Below, piece after piece: positions 47,092 through 56,094 of a stretch of 64,000 bases of DNA (positions within the stretch are counted from its first letter, which is position 1; each line of letters begins with the position of its first letter). The stretch is from positions 1 through 64,000 of the forward strand of contig NZ_JARZAJ010000016.1 in NCBI RefSeq assembly GCF_029892105.1, read 5' to 3'. The stretch is from Kitasatospora sp. GP82. Its GTDB lineage: Bacteria > Actinomycetota > Actinomycetes > Streptomycetales > Streptomycetaceae. The position numbers and the translations under genes were made by a program. Under the pieces are notes generated by a model. That model saw only the letters and a program-made list of their open reading frames with translations. It searched no databases and was not told the DNA's origin.

Positions 47092-47574
47092 TCAGACGCC
47101 GGTCGTGGAACCCGGGCGGACCACCATCAGCACGACCACCACGGCCCACAGCAGGTTGAACACCCCGGCGGTCATCGGCAGCAGGCGCAGGCTGCCACCG
47201 GCGCGGGTGTGCTCCTCGCTCCCGGGTGCCGCGTCGAGCGCGTCGACGGTGGCCTGCTGCGCGGGCAGGACGAAGAGCAGCAGCGAGCCGGCCGCCAGCA
47301 CGGTCAGGACGATCGAGACGATCAGCCAGGGCTGGCCGATGATGCCCATCACCTGCGCGGTCCCCACACCCATCACGGGCACGGCGATTCCGAGCAGCGC
47401 GTAGACCTGGGTGATCCGGTGCAGCAGTCGGACGGAGGCGGCGGCCGAGACCTGGTCGGGACCGGCGGCGAGTGCGGCCTTGGCGCGGGGCGGGAACATG
47501 CTCACGGCGACGGCCACCGGGCCGATGAACAGGACCGAGGCCAGGACGTGCAGGCTCAACAGGAGCTTGGCCAT
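47092..47574 (-). CDS. DUF2269-like membrane protein
   Basis: This 160-residue protein has four membrane segments (LLLSLHVLASVLFIGPVAVAV; YALLGIAVPVMGVGTAQVMG; IVSIVLTVLAAGSLLLFVLP; TAGVFNLLWAVVVVLMVV), as in the DUF2269/hypothetical transporter-like group. A GTG start at 47586 is possible; ATG at 47574 gives a normal first helix. No function can be assigned. It converges on the amidohydrolase operon. Confidence 0.75.
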   Translation of the reverse strand: MAKLLLSLHVLASVLFIGPVAVAVSMFPPRAKAALAAGPDQVSAAASVRLLHRITQVYALLGIAVPVMGVGTAQVMGIIGQPWLIVSIVLTVLAAGSLLLFVLPAQQATVDALDAAPGSEEHTRAGGSLRLLPMTAGVFNLLWAVVVVLMVVRPGSTTGV

Positions 47575-47586
47575 GGGAGGAGACAC

Positions 47587-48175
47587 CCTTCGCGGACGGC
47601 AGCCGGTCCCACGGTCGAGCGGACGGCGGGCAACCGGTGGGGTCCGGTCGGCGGAGCCCCCGGCACGCTAACACCCGCAGGCCGCAGGCCCGGCGGGCGG
47701 GGTCCGCCCGTTCCGTGCGAGCGGGCGCTGCCGAGGTCCCCGCGCGGGTGGAGTCTCGTTCGGGGGAGCGGCGAGGGACCGGAACCAGCCGATGGGAGCC
47801 TCATACGACAATCCGTACGACTGAGGTTCGGGTCCGCTGTATGCGTGGTGCCGCAGCAGGGGGCGGGGGCGGTTCTTGAACGGCGCGCGTCAGCCGCCCG
47901 GAGGGCCCGCCCCTTCCGGCCGGGCCTGCCGCAGGCGGGCCGCTCACCGTCGGCGGCGTGGGTGCACGGCCGGTCCCGTCGTCGCGGGCATCACAGTCGA
48001 CGGGTGGTCACAATCTCCGTAACTATGGCGAATCGCCCTCAGCCACCCGATAACCCGATGAATCGGTCACCCGCTCGGGGGGATCCGTCGGGAACCGATG
48101 CGCTGCGAGCGACGCTGTGCGACGATCGCGTCAGACTTCGTCGGATGACCTGAAGTGACCGCTGAGGGGGAAGTC
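47587..48175. promoter_or_regulatory. 589-base upstream region of the conflict operon
   Basis: A long gene-free stretch, unusual in this dense window, directly upstream of the Trypco1-led operon. It should contain the operon promoter. AT-richer sequence near 48000-48060 (CACAATCTCCGTAAC, GGCGAATCGCC) could hold it, but no confident -35/-10 pair or operator is visible. The unusual length suggests regulation. I see no small gene here that I would defend. Confidence 0.45.
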
Positions 48176-48550
48176 TTGCCTGAGTACGCGGAGTTCGTGA
48201 CCGCCGACGGCGCCGTTGTGCGGGTCGAGGGTGCGGAAACAGGGGTGGGCGTCGAGGAGTCGTACGGCATGCAGCCGGTCGGCCGCAGCTCGACGGTCGT
48301 CGCGGCCGGGGTGGAGCGTGCCGCGGCGACCTTCGAACAGGCGCTCGCGGGTGTCCGGATCGCCGCGGAGTCGGCACTCGCGGCATTCCGGGACGGCAGT
48401 CTGAAGCCGGACGCGGTGGAGATCGCGTTCGGCGTCAAACTCTCGGCCGAGGCCGGAGCGTTGATCGCCAAGACCGCCACCGATGCCCATCTGACCGTCA
48501 AACTCGTCTGGTCGCCCGAGCGAATTCCGGCCGCCCGCGACGAATCCTGA
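48176..48550 (+). CDS. Trypco1-like (CU044_2847) protein
   Basis: This 124-residue soluble protein (PEYAEFVTADGAVVRVEGAE, then VERAAATFEQALAGVRIAAES, KPDAVEIAFGVKLSAEAGALI, DAHLTVKLVWSP) belongs to the trypsin-co-occurring domain family that accompanies effector proteins in actinobacterial conflict systems. TTG at 48176 has GAGGGGGA 5 bases before it, better than GTG at 48155. It is the first gene of the four-gene operon: its TGA overlaps the ATG of the trypsin-VMAP gene (TGATG). In such systems this domain is thought to act as an adaptor, which is inference. Confidence 0.8.
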   Translation: MPEYAEFVTADGAVVRVEGAETGVGVEESYGMQPVGRSSTVVAAGVERAAATFEQALAGVRIAAESALAAFRDGSLKPDAVEIAFGVKLSAEAGALIAKTATDAHLTVKLVWSPERIPAARDES

Positions 48551-50586
48551 TGACGGGCTCCCGGACACGGGACGAGCCGATGTGCGACGAGACGGCCCAC
48601 TGTCCGCCTGTGCAGGGCGTACCCGAACAGCCGGCACAGCCCCGGGGCATACCCGGGCCCGACCGGCCCGACAGTGCGGATGCGGACGCCGAGTCGGCCC
48701 GGCGGGACGTCACCTGGCTCACCCGGATCAGCAGTTGCGGCCCGCTGGCGACGGCGGGTGCCGGGGTGCTGATCTCCGAGCGGCGGGTGCTCACCTGCGC
48801 CCATGTGGTGCAGGGCTGTACCCGTGTCGTCGTCCATCTGGCAGCCCGCCCCGACCATCCGCCGATCGGTGCCACCGTCGCCGTGCGCGGTCCATGGGGG
48901 GAGCGCACCGGCGGGACGGGTGACGTGGCGGTGCTGGAGCTGGACCGCCCGCTGCCGCCGTACATCGCCGTTCCTGCGCGGTTCGCGCCGCTGCACGGCT
49001 GGAACGGCCTGCACGCACCGCAGTTGGCGGCGTACGGCTTCCCCGAGGGGCACGACGGCGGCCTGAGCAGCGAGATCCGGCTGACCAGGGGGGCGCTGCG
49101 GATCGGAGGCGAGCTGGTCCAGCTGGAGCACGAGGGCACGGGTATGCCGCTCGCCCCCGGATTCAGCGGCGGCCCGGTGGTGATCGCGGCCACCGGCGAG
49201 GTGGTCGGTATCGTGACGGCCGCTCAGGACACGCTCTGGCGGCCCGCGGAGGACCGGGCCAGGCGGCCTGCCGGGGTCCCGGCCGTCCGGCTCGGGCAGA
49301 TGCTGCCGGCTGAGGCGATCGCGCGGTACGCCCCTGAGCTGGCCGACCGGCTGCCGGGTGCAGCGGTGGACCGCGATGCGGTACGGGAGTTGCGGCTGCT
49401 GCTGGAGAGCGCGGAGGTGGCCGCCGACCCGCTGGAGCTGTACCGTTCGGCGGCAGGTCCGCTCGGCTGTCCCGACCCGCCGACCCGCCCGCGCAGTCTC
49501 TGGGAGGCGGGCTGGTATCTGCTCGCCGAGGTTCCGCAGCCGGTCGGTCGTGTGCACCCGGTTCTGGAATTCGCCACCATAGTCGCCGAGTTGGTCGAGG
49601 GTACGGAGCTCAGGGTCGGACTGCACCACTGGCGTGCCGCAATCGCCGACCACCCCGCTGCCCGGCCGTCCCCGGTCGCCCAGCCGTACCGGCCGGCCCC
49701 CACTGCCCACCTCCACCCCCGTCCGGAGCCGGTGCACGGCCCGCGCCGCGAGAAGTGGCGCCCGATCCTGGTGGACATCCAGCCCAGCGGTGCCGGGACC
49801 AGGATGTTCCATGTGGCGGTCTCCACCATCAGGGACGGCACGCTGGGCGAGCCGCACTCCAGGACGATGCTCAGCTCGATGCTGCCCGGTTTCGTCCGCG
49901 AGCGGATCGAGGAGGAGATCGGCCAACTGGAGCCGGACGGCGCAGAGTTGATCATCTTCGCGCTGCCGAGGAAGTGGCTCACCCAGCCCGTGCACAGCTG
50001 GGCCAGGCGCAAGGACTTCGGCCCGCTCGGCGCCGACCACGCCGTGGTGGTGGTGGACCAGCAGCGCCGGGGGAACGCGGCCGACCGGCGCCACCTGGAG
50101 ATGAAGTGGTCCAGGATGCGCGAGTACCGGGGCGCAATGCTGTACCCGATCCTGTGCACCGCCGTCCCGGACAGCAGGCGGTTCTACCAGCGGCTGCGCC
50201 CGGTGGGCCGGGCCGAAGTGCCCATGCTGCCGAGCCCGCCCAAGGGCAACCCGTTCGAGCCGCTGCTCGCCGCCGCGCTCAAGGCCGGTGCGCCCGCCGT
50301 GCTCTGGCCCCAGTACGCCTGTACCACCGACCATGCGCACGCGCAGACCTGCCGCAACACGGCTTTCCTTGCCAGACTGGCAGCCGAGCTGGCGGACGTT
50401 CCGCCGGACGATCTTCCCCGCCGGGTAAGGGAGTTGCGTCATCAGGCGGAGGAGAGCGACGACCCGGCCGGGCACTGGTCGGCCGGACTGGTGCTGCTCT
50501 GGGAGGACCCGCAGGTGGTGCCGAGCCCGCACCGGCCCTACGGGGTCGCCCCGACCGCCCAACCACCCCGCCACCTGGCGGACTAG
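48550..50586 (+). CDS. Trypsin-VMAP-C fusion protein
   Basis: This 678-residue protein has two parts. Residues ~50-245 are a trypsin-like protease with a complete triad: His85 (LTCAHVVQ), Asp125 (GTGDVAVLEL) and Ser206 (PGFSGGPVV). Residues ~275-660 are a VMAP-C-type domain (ELRLLLESAEVAADPLELYRSAAG, WRPILVDIQPSG, HSWARRKDFGPLGADHAVVVV, WSAGLVLLWEDP). VMAP-C proteins join MoxR and vWA partners in predicted ternary conflict systems. With no signal peptide, it is cytosolic, unlike secreted trypsins. Downstream MoxR begins 21 bases later. Probably cleaves a partner or invader protein on activation. Confidence 0.85.
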   Translation: MTGSRTRDEPMCDETAHCPPVQGVPEQPAQPRGIPGPDRPDSADADAESARRDVTWLTRISSCGPLATAGAGVLISERRVLTCAHVVQGCTRVVVHLAARPDHPPIGATVAVRGPWGERTGGTGDVAVLELDRPLPPYIAVPARFAPLHGWNGLHAPQLAAYGFPEGHDGGLSSEIRLTRGALRIGGELVQLEHEGTGMPLAPGFSGGPVVIAATGEVVGIVTAAQDTLWRPAEDRARRPAGVPAVRLGQMLPAEAIARYAPELADRLPGAAVDRDAVRELRLLLESAEVAADPLELYRSAAGPLGCPDPPTRPRSLWEAGWYLLAEVPQPVGRVHPVLEFATIVAELVEGTELRVGLHHWRAAIADHPAARPSPVAQPYRPAPTAHLHPRPEPVHGPRREKWRPILVDIQPSGAGTRMFHVAVSTIRDGTLGEPHSRTMLSSMLPGFVRERIEEEIGQLEPDGAELIIFALPRKWLTQPVHSWARRKDFGPLGADHAVVVVDQQRRGNAADRRHLEMKWSRMREYRGAMLYPILCTAVPDSRRFYQRLRPVGRAEVPMLPSPPKGNPFEPLLAAALKAGAPAVLWPQYACTTDHAHAQTCRNTAFLARLAAELADVPPDDLPRRVRELRHQAEESDDPAGHWSAGLVLLWEDPQVVPSPHRPYGVAPTAQPPRHLAD

Positions 50587-50607
50587 CAGCAGGAGAGGGT
50601 CCGCAGC

Positions 50608-51627
50608 ATGCCGCTGAAGCCGATCTACCGGGGCGTCGAGGAACCCCATGACGCCTTCGCCGAACTGCCCCCGCCGCCGCCCTGGCGCGCCTTCGACGGC
50701 GGACCGCCGCTGGACGGCCCCCTCGCGCAGCCGGACGGCCCCGACGAACCCGGCGCCGCCACCGCAGGCCACCGGGCGGGGACTTTCCGCCCCACCCCCG
50801 AGACCGTCGAACTCGTCAACGCCGCCCTCTACCTGCGCCGTCCGCTGCTGGTCACCGGACCGCCCGGCAGCGGCAAGTCCAGCCTCCCGTACGCCGTCGC
50901 CCGCGAACTCGGCCTCGGCCCGGTGCTGCGCTGGAACATCAGCAGCCGCTCCACCCTGCGCGACGGCCTGTACCAGTACGACCCGCTCTCCCGCCTCTAC
51001 GCGGCCAACCAGGCCGGGCCCCAGGCCCGGGGCGTCGGTCTCGACGAGCACCTGAGGCTGGGACCGCTCGGCACCGCGCTGCTCCCCTACCGCCGCCCCC
51101 GGGTGCTGCTCATCGACGAGATCGACAAGGGCGACCTCGACCTCCCCAACGACCTGCTGCACGTCCTGGAGGACGGCCAGTACGAGATCGACGAACTCGT
51201 CCGTGCCGCGCCGCGGCAGCTCGGGGCGGAGGTGCTCACCGCCGACGGGCACGGCCGGGCACCGATCACGGGCGGCCGGGTGCGCTGCCGCGCGTTCCCC
51301 TTCACCGTGCTGACCAGCAACGCCGAACGCGAGTTCCCCGCCGCCTTTCTGCGCCGCTGCGTCGTCCTGGAGCTGCGCCGCCCCGAGGGCGCCGAGCTGG
51401 AGGAGATCGTCAAGGCGCATCTGCCGGAGTCCGACGCCCGGTTGGTGGGCGAGATCGTCGAGGTCTTCCTGGGCCGCCGGGAGGACGGCGAACTCGCCAC
51501 CGACCAGTTGCTCAACGCCATCTACCTGACCTCCCGTCCCGAACTCGCCGAGGCCGCCGACCGGGCAGCCCTCGCGGCCCAGGTGATGCCGTACCTCAGC
51601 AGAGGCCAGGACGACGATGTCTTCTGA
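50608..51627 (+). CDS. MoxR-type AAA+ ATPase
   Basis: This 339-residue protein has a Pro-rich N-terminal extension and a single AAA+ domain. Walker A is GPPGSGKSSLPY (about residues 87-98), Walker B VLLIDEIDKGD, sensor 1 FTVLTSNAEREFPAAF, and arginine finger region LRRCVVLEL. MoxR ATPases act as chaperones that remodel vWA-containing complexes, and here they sit between VMAP-C and vWA genes, as in ternary systems. AGGAGAGG lies 8-10 bases before the ATG. It overlaps the following 1003-residue gene by 11 bases, indicating strict coupling. Confidence 0.92.
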   Translation: MPLKPIYRGVEEPHDAFAELPPPPPWRAFDGGPPLDGPLAQPDGPDEPGAATAGHRAGTFRPTPETVELVNAALYLRRPLLVTGPPGSGKSSLPYAVARELGLGPVLRWNISSRSTLRDGLYQYDPLSRLYAANQAGPQARGVGLDEHLRLGPLGTALLPYRRPRVLLIDEIDKGDLDLPNDLLHVLEDGQYEIDELVRAAPRQLGAEVLTADGHGRAPITGGRVRCRAFPFTVLTSNAEREFPAAFLRRCVVLELRRPEGAELEEIVKAHLPESDARLVGEIVEVFLGRREDGELATDQLLNAIYLTSRPELAEAADRAALAAQVMPYLSRGQDDDVF

Positions 51628-54600
51628 CCGTCCACCAGGCCCGGTGGTGGCCACCACCGGGCCGCTCGACCAGCTCGCCTTCCTGCTCACCGAACTGGGA
51701 CTGGCCGATCCCGGACCGGTCGAACTGGCCGAGCTGCTCTGGCTGGCCGCCCGCAGCGGCGAGGGCGCGGCGGAGACGGGCACGGGGGAGGGTGCGGCCG
51801 GGAGCGGCGTCCGCCGCCCCGACCGCCGGACCTCGGACCCGGGCCAGGCGGACGGCCGGAGGGCGGGCAGCGCCACAGGCGAGGGACAGAGCGTCCGCAC
51901 CGCCCTCCACCTGCCCTCCGGTGACCCGGAGGACGCGGTGGCCGCCGTGGCGGCCATCCCCACGCCGAGCGCCCCGATGCTCGCCCGTCCGCTCACCCTT
52001 CAGCGCGCGCTGCGCCCGCTCAAGCGGCGAGTCCCGGACCCGAGGCACTCGCACCTGGACGAGACGGCGACCGCCAACCGGCTGGCCGAGGCGCTGCGCG
52101 AGCCGGGCCAGGTGCACTGGCTGCCGGTGCTGCGGCCCGGCTCGGAGCGGTGGCTCGACCTCCACCTGGTCTTCGACTGCGGCCCCACGATGGCACTCTG
52201 GCGCCCGCTGGCCGAGGAGCTGCGCACCCTGCTGGTGCAGACCGGCGCCTTCCGCCAGGTGGTGCAGTCCTGCCTGAACCAGAGCGGCCGGCTCCTGCGG
52301 CGCCCGCTGGCCAACGCCCGTACGGCGGTTCTGGTGCTCAGCGACTGCATGGGCCCGCAGTGGCGGCCAGGAGCGGCCGGCAGGCGCTGGTACCGGACGC
52401 TGCACGCGCTCGCCGGCCGCGCCCCGGTCGCCGTGGTGCAGCCGCTGCCCGAACGCCTGTGGCCGCTGGCCGCGCTGGCGCCGGAGGTCGGCCTGTTCTC
52501 CGCGCCGGAGGCCGGGGTGCCGAACTCGGCCTACCGCTTCGCCTCCTTCGGCGAGGTGCCGTCGGGGCGGGGTGAGGTGCCGGTTCCGGTGCTGGAGCCG
52601 GGCGCCGGGTGGATCGCCAACTGGGCCCGGCTGGTGGGCAGTCCGACCGGGGGCCAGGTGATCGGCTCGGCGCTGCTGGTGGGAGACGCCCCGGCGGAGT
52701 GTCCCGGCGATACCGGGCCACTGCCAGAGCCGCACGAACTCGGCCCGGAGGAGCTGGTGCTGCGCTTCCGTTCGGTGGCCTCCCGGGAGGCGTTCACGCT
52801 GGCCGGGCTCACCGCGCTCACCACGCCCGCGCTGCCCGTGATGCGGCTGCTGCAACGTGCCAGCTTCACCAGGCCCCAGCCCCAGCATCTGGCGGAGGTG
52901 GTGGTGAGCGGGCTGCTGAAGGAACGCGAGGGCCGTCGCGACCACTTCGAATTCCGCGCGGGGGTACGGGAGTTGCTGCTGCACACGCTGCCGCGCTCGA
53001 CCACCCACCAGGCCGTCGGCCTGCTAGCCCGGGTCGGCGAACAGATCGCCGACCGCGCGGGCCGGGTACCCGGCGAGTTCGCCGCGCTGGCGGCCACCGG
53101 CAGCGGGGGAGCGGTGGTCGCGGTCGAACGGCGCGCCTTCGCGCTGATCAGCCCCGCCGCGCTGCGTCTGCTGGACGGCCCACCCGCCCCCGTGACCCAG
53201 CGGATAACGCAGCCGGAACGCCAGCCGGTGCCCGTCCCCCAGGCGCCGCCCGGCCTGCCCGACCCCGAGCGCTCGCGGGCCGTGCTGCTGGTCGCCACCT
53301 CCCGGGCCTCCGCCGCCGACCCCCTGGCGGACGACGAGGACGTCCGGGCCCACGGTGACCTCACCGGCCTGGCCGCAGCGCTGTCCAGCCGCGCGCTGGT
53401 CGGTATCGCCCCCGAGCACGTCTGGCTGGGGGTGGACGACACCGCCGGCTTCCAGCGCGCCCTGCGGGCGGCCGTGGGCGAGGCCGAGGACGCCCTGGTG
53501 GTCTATGTCGGCGGCACGGTGATCCGCCCGCCCGGCGAGGGTCTGGCACTCGGCTCCGGGTCCCGTCCGGGGGAGCCGCCCGTGAGCTGGGCCGACGTCC
53601 TGAGTGCGGTGTCCGCGGGGCGGGCCCGCAATCGCCTGCTGGTGTTCGACGGATGGCAGGAGGAGGCGGAGACGGTCGTCGGACGGGAGGAGAGCGATCC
53701 CGAGGTCCACACGGTGATCAGCGTCCGGCACCGCGGCGGCCCGTTCTTCGCCGCCGGTCTCGGCCAGGTGCTGCGGGCCGGACAGCCCGGTGGGACGAAG
53801 GAGCTGACGCTCAGTCAGGTGCTGCAGAACGTGGTGGAGCCGACGGCCGCCGATCCGCGCTGGTCGCTCAGTTCGATCAGGGGGCCCGAGCGTCCCTTCC
53901 TGTTCTCCCGCAATCCCGCCGTCACCGGTGAACCGGCCTCGGCCCCGTCGCGTTCCTCCCAGAGCCCGACCGCCTCCCGCCGTCCGCCCGCCCCCTCGCA
54001 CTCGCGGCCGCCCCGGGCGCAGACGCAGCCAGAGGGGCCCGCGCGGCCGTACTTCTTCCTGAGCTATCCGGTGGCCTCCCGGCCGCAACCGCTGGTGGAG
54101 CAGCTCTTCGCGGACCTGGCCGAGGAGGTGCTGCAACTGACCACCCTCCCGAGCGGGGTGCCCGCCGGATTCATGTACCGGGAGGAGCCGGCGGACCCGG
54201 CTGCCGAGCAGCAGGCGGCCGAGGCGCTGGCCAGCTGCCGGGCGCTGGTCCCGCTGTACTCCCCGACCTACTTCCGCAGCGAGCGGTGCGGTCGCGAGTG
54301 GTCCGCCTTCGAGCGGCGGGGACGGCTGACGGGCTGGTCGAGCGGAATCGTCCCGGTCCTGTGGTCGCCGGTGCCACTGCCCGAACTCCCGCCCGTGGCA
54401 GCCAGGTTGCAGTACGTGGAGAGCGGCCTCGGTGCGGCCTACACGGACGAGGGGCTGTACGGCCTGGCAAGCCTGCGCAAGTACCGTCAGCAGTACGAGA
54501 TGGCGGTGCACCGGATCGCCTGGCGGATCGTGGACGTGGCCGAGCGGACCGGAGTCCCGAGGCGACCGCCGCTACGGCTCGACTCGCTGCCGAACGCGTT

Positions 54601-54628
54601 CGCCCCCGCGCCGCCCTCGGTGGACTGA
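51617..54628 (+). CDS. vWA - caspase-like - TIR(FxsC) protein
   Basis: This 1003-residue, multi-domain protein has residues ~20-60 as an N-terminal helical domain and ~150-330 as a vWA-like domain of the SAV_2336 type. Its metal site reads DCGPT, only partly matching DxSxS. Residues ~400-530 are helical. Residues ~550-770 look caspase/CHAT-like (YVGGT at ~630 and FDGW at ~675 in place of GHG and DCC). Residues ~808-990 are a TIR domain of the FxsC group: RPYFFLSYPVASR, VPAGFMYREEPADPA, and CGREWSAF with Glu894 at the conserved catalytic position. It ends the operon. Probably the effector: TIR domains often cleave NAD+, while the caspase-like part looks inactive. Confidence 0.8.
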   Translation: MSSDRPPGPVVATTGPLDQLAFLLTELGLADPGPVELAELLWLAARSGEGAAETGTGEGAAGSGVRRPDRRTSDPGQADGRRAGSATGEGQSVRTALHLPSGDPEDAVAAVAAIPTPSAPMLARPLTLQRALRPLKRRVPDPRHSHLDETATANRLAEALREPGQVHWLPVLRPGSERWLDLHLVFDCGPTMALWRPLAEELRTLLVQTGAFRQVVQSCLNQSGRLLRRPLANARTAVLVLSDCMGPQWRPGAAGRRWYRTLHALAGRAPVAVVQPLPERLWPLAALAPEVGLFSAPEAGVPNSAYRFASFGEVPSGRGEVPVPVLEPGAGWIANWARLVGSPTGGQVIGSALLVGDAPAECPGDTGPLPEPHELGPEELVLRFRSVASREAFTLAGLTALTTPALPVMRLLQRASFTRPQPQHLAEVVVSGLLKEREGRRDHFEFRAGVRELLLHTLPRSTTHQAVGLLARVGEQIADRAGRVPGEFAALAATGSGGAVVAVERRAFALISPAALRLLDGPPAPVTQRITQPERQPVPVPQAPPGLPDPERSRAVLLVATSRASAADPLADDEDVRAHGDLTGLAAALSSRALVGIAPEHVWLGVDDTAGFQRALRAAVGEAEDALVVYVGGTVIRPPGEGLALGSGSRPGEPPVSWADVLSAVSAGRARNRLLVFDGWQEEAETVVGREESDPEVHTVISVRHRGGPFFAAGLGQVLRAGQPGGTKELTLSQVLQNVVEPTAADPRWSLSSIRGPERPFLFSRNPAVTGEPASAPSRSSQSPTASRRPPAPSHSRPPRAQTQPEGPARPYFFLSYPVASRPQPLVEQLFADLAEEVLQLTTLPSGVPAGFMYREEPADPAAEQQAAEALASCRALVPLYSPTYFRSERCGREWSAFERRGRLTGWSSGIVPVLWSPVPLPELPPVAARLQYVESGLGAAYTDEGLYGLASLRKYRQQYEMAVHRIAWRIVDVAERTGVPRRPPLRLDSLPNAFAPAPPSVD

Positions 54629-54635
54629 CGGTACG

Positions 54636-55466
54636 TCAGAGACGGGTGCGCACCGTCCACAACTCGGGGAAGACGTCCTGGTCGGCGGACTGCTTCAACC
54701 AGCTCAGCCCGCTGGAGCCGCCGGTGCCCGGCTTGTCCCCCATCGAGCGCTTGACCGCCGACAGGTGCCGCTGCCGCCAGCGCGTCACCCGTTCGGCGGT
54801 GTCGAGCAGCGCCTCTCCCAGTCGCGCCAGCTCGGCGTACTCGGGTTCGGTGTACGCCCGCTGCCAGGCCGCCCCCACCTCCTCGCTGGGCCGGTAGCGG
54901 CCGGTGCCGCTCTCATGGGGGACGGCGAGTCCGCGACGGTCCAGCAGGGCCAGCACCTCGTCGTACAGGCTGGGCGCCTGGAGGGCGGCGGTGAGCTCGG
55001 CGTGCACCGAGGGGGCCGTCTCGTACATCCGCAGCAGGGACTCGCTCTTGTTGCCGAGCAGGAACTCCAGCCGCAGGAAGGCCGAGGACTGGAAGCCGGA
55101 CGCCTCGCCGAGCACCGGCCGGAAGGCGCCGAACTCCAGCGGGGTCATGGTCGCCAGCAGGTCCCAGGAGGAGTTCAGCACGTCCTGGACGTGGGTGCCG
55201 CGCCGCAGCGCGGCCAGCGCGGCGGTCACCTCGTCCTCGCGCAGGGCCTGCCGGGCGGCCGTCCACTCGTGCCGCAGCAGGTCGAAGAGCAGCTCCATCA
55301 CCTGGGTGGTGATGATGAACGACAGCTCGGCGTCCACCTTGCTGCGCGGGTGCTGCAGGCTGTGCAGGGTGTCGAGGCGGACGTACTGGGCGTACGGCGT
55401 GCCGTGTCCGGACTCCTCGTCCGGGCTGAAGGAGAGCCTGGGGGTGCTGATGCCGTTCTGCGCCAT
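54636..55466 (-). CDS. kynA: Tryptophan 2,3-dioxygenase
   Basis: This 276-residue, heme-dependent enzyme opens the indole ring of L-tryptophan to N-formylkynurenine, the first step of the kynurenine route. Key segments: YVRLDTLHSLQHPRS, LSFIITTQVMELLFDLLRHEW (His of the distal pocket and helical core), ASGFQSSAFLRLEFLLGNKS, and RWRQRHLSAVKRSMGDKPGTGGSSG, the C-terminal TDO signature with the likely heme-ligand His in RQRHL. Convergent with the TIR gene (7-base gap) and divergent from the AsnC regulator. Confidence 0.95.
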   Translation of the reverse strand: MAQNGISTPRLSFSPDEESGHGTPYAQYVRLDTLHSLQHPRSKVDAELSFIITTQVMELLFDLLRHEWTAARQALREDEVTAALAALRRGTHVQDVLNSSWDLLATMTPLEFGAFRPVLGEASGFQSSAFLRLEFLLGNKSESLLRMYETAPSVHAELTAALQAPSLYDEVLALLDRRGLAVPHESGTGRYRPSEEVGAAWQRAYTEPEYAELARLGEALLDTAERVTRWRQRHLSAVKRSMGDKPGTGGSSGLSWLKQSADQDVFPELWTVRTRL

Positions 55467-55622
55467 GCCGATCCCTCCTGGGTGCCCGGGGAAGAGCCGC
55501 CGTCACCGCCGATCACTTGGGACACTATTGTGCGGCGGTCCGGGGCGCGTCTTGAATGGGCGGCGGACACCGGATCGGAGGAATCGGCTTACGTTTGAAA
55601 GCCATTCATCCGGTTCAGGCTT

Positions 55623-56087
55623 ATGACTCCAAAACCTCTTCCCGGAGCTGCCATGGACGCCGTCGACCGCCTCCTGCTCGCCGAGTTGCAGGGCGACGCC
55701 CGGCTCTCCTTCAACGAGCTCTCCCGCCGGGTCAAGCTCTCCCCGCCCGCCGTGGCCGAGCGGGTCCGGCGGCTGGAGGCGGACGGGGTGATCGGCGGCT
55801 ACCACGCGCACATCGACCTGGCCAGGGCGGGGCTGGCCGTCACCGCGCTGGTGCAGATCCAGTGCTACGGACCGCGGTGCGTGCTGCGCGACCCCGAGGT
55901 GACGTGCTGGCCCGAGGTGCTCCAGCTGCACCGGGTCACCGGCGGCGCGTGCTGCGTCCTGCTGGTGGCGGCGCCGGACATGGGCTCGTTCGAGCAGCTG
56001 ATCGACCGTCTGGCGGCCTACGGCCAGCCGTCCAGCTCGATGATCCTCTCCAGCCCGGTGCCCTGGCGGCCGGTGGAGATTCCCTGA
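55623..56087 (+). CDS. Lrp/AsnC-family regulator
   Basis: This 154-residue (144 from the internal ATG at 55653) protein has an N-terminal HTH (DARLSFNELSRRVKLSPPAVAERVRRLEADGVIGGYHA) and a C-terminal RAM ligand domain. Divergent from kynA across 156 bases, so it most likely controls kynurenine metabolism, perhaps with tryptophan or an intermediate as effector. The ATG at 55623 gives the longer form; the second ATG starts closer to the HTH. Confidence 0.9.
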   Translation: MTPKPLPGAAMDAVDRLLLAELQGDARLSFNELSRRVKLSPPAVAERVRRLEADGVIGGYHAHIDLARAGLAVTALVQIQCYGPRCVLRDPEVTCWPEVLQLHRVTGGACCVLLVAAPDMGSFEQLIDRLAAYGQPSSSMILSSPVPWRPVEIP

Positions 56088-56094
56088 CGAGCGG

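Noticed and set aside
48067..51996. Reverse-strand open frame of over 1300 codons across the conflict operon
   Set aside because: It lies opposite four clearly recognisable genes and has the Arg/Gly/Pro-rich composition of a GC-driven shadow.
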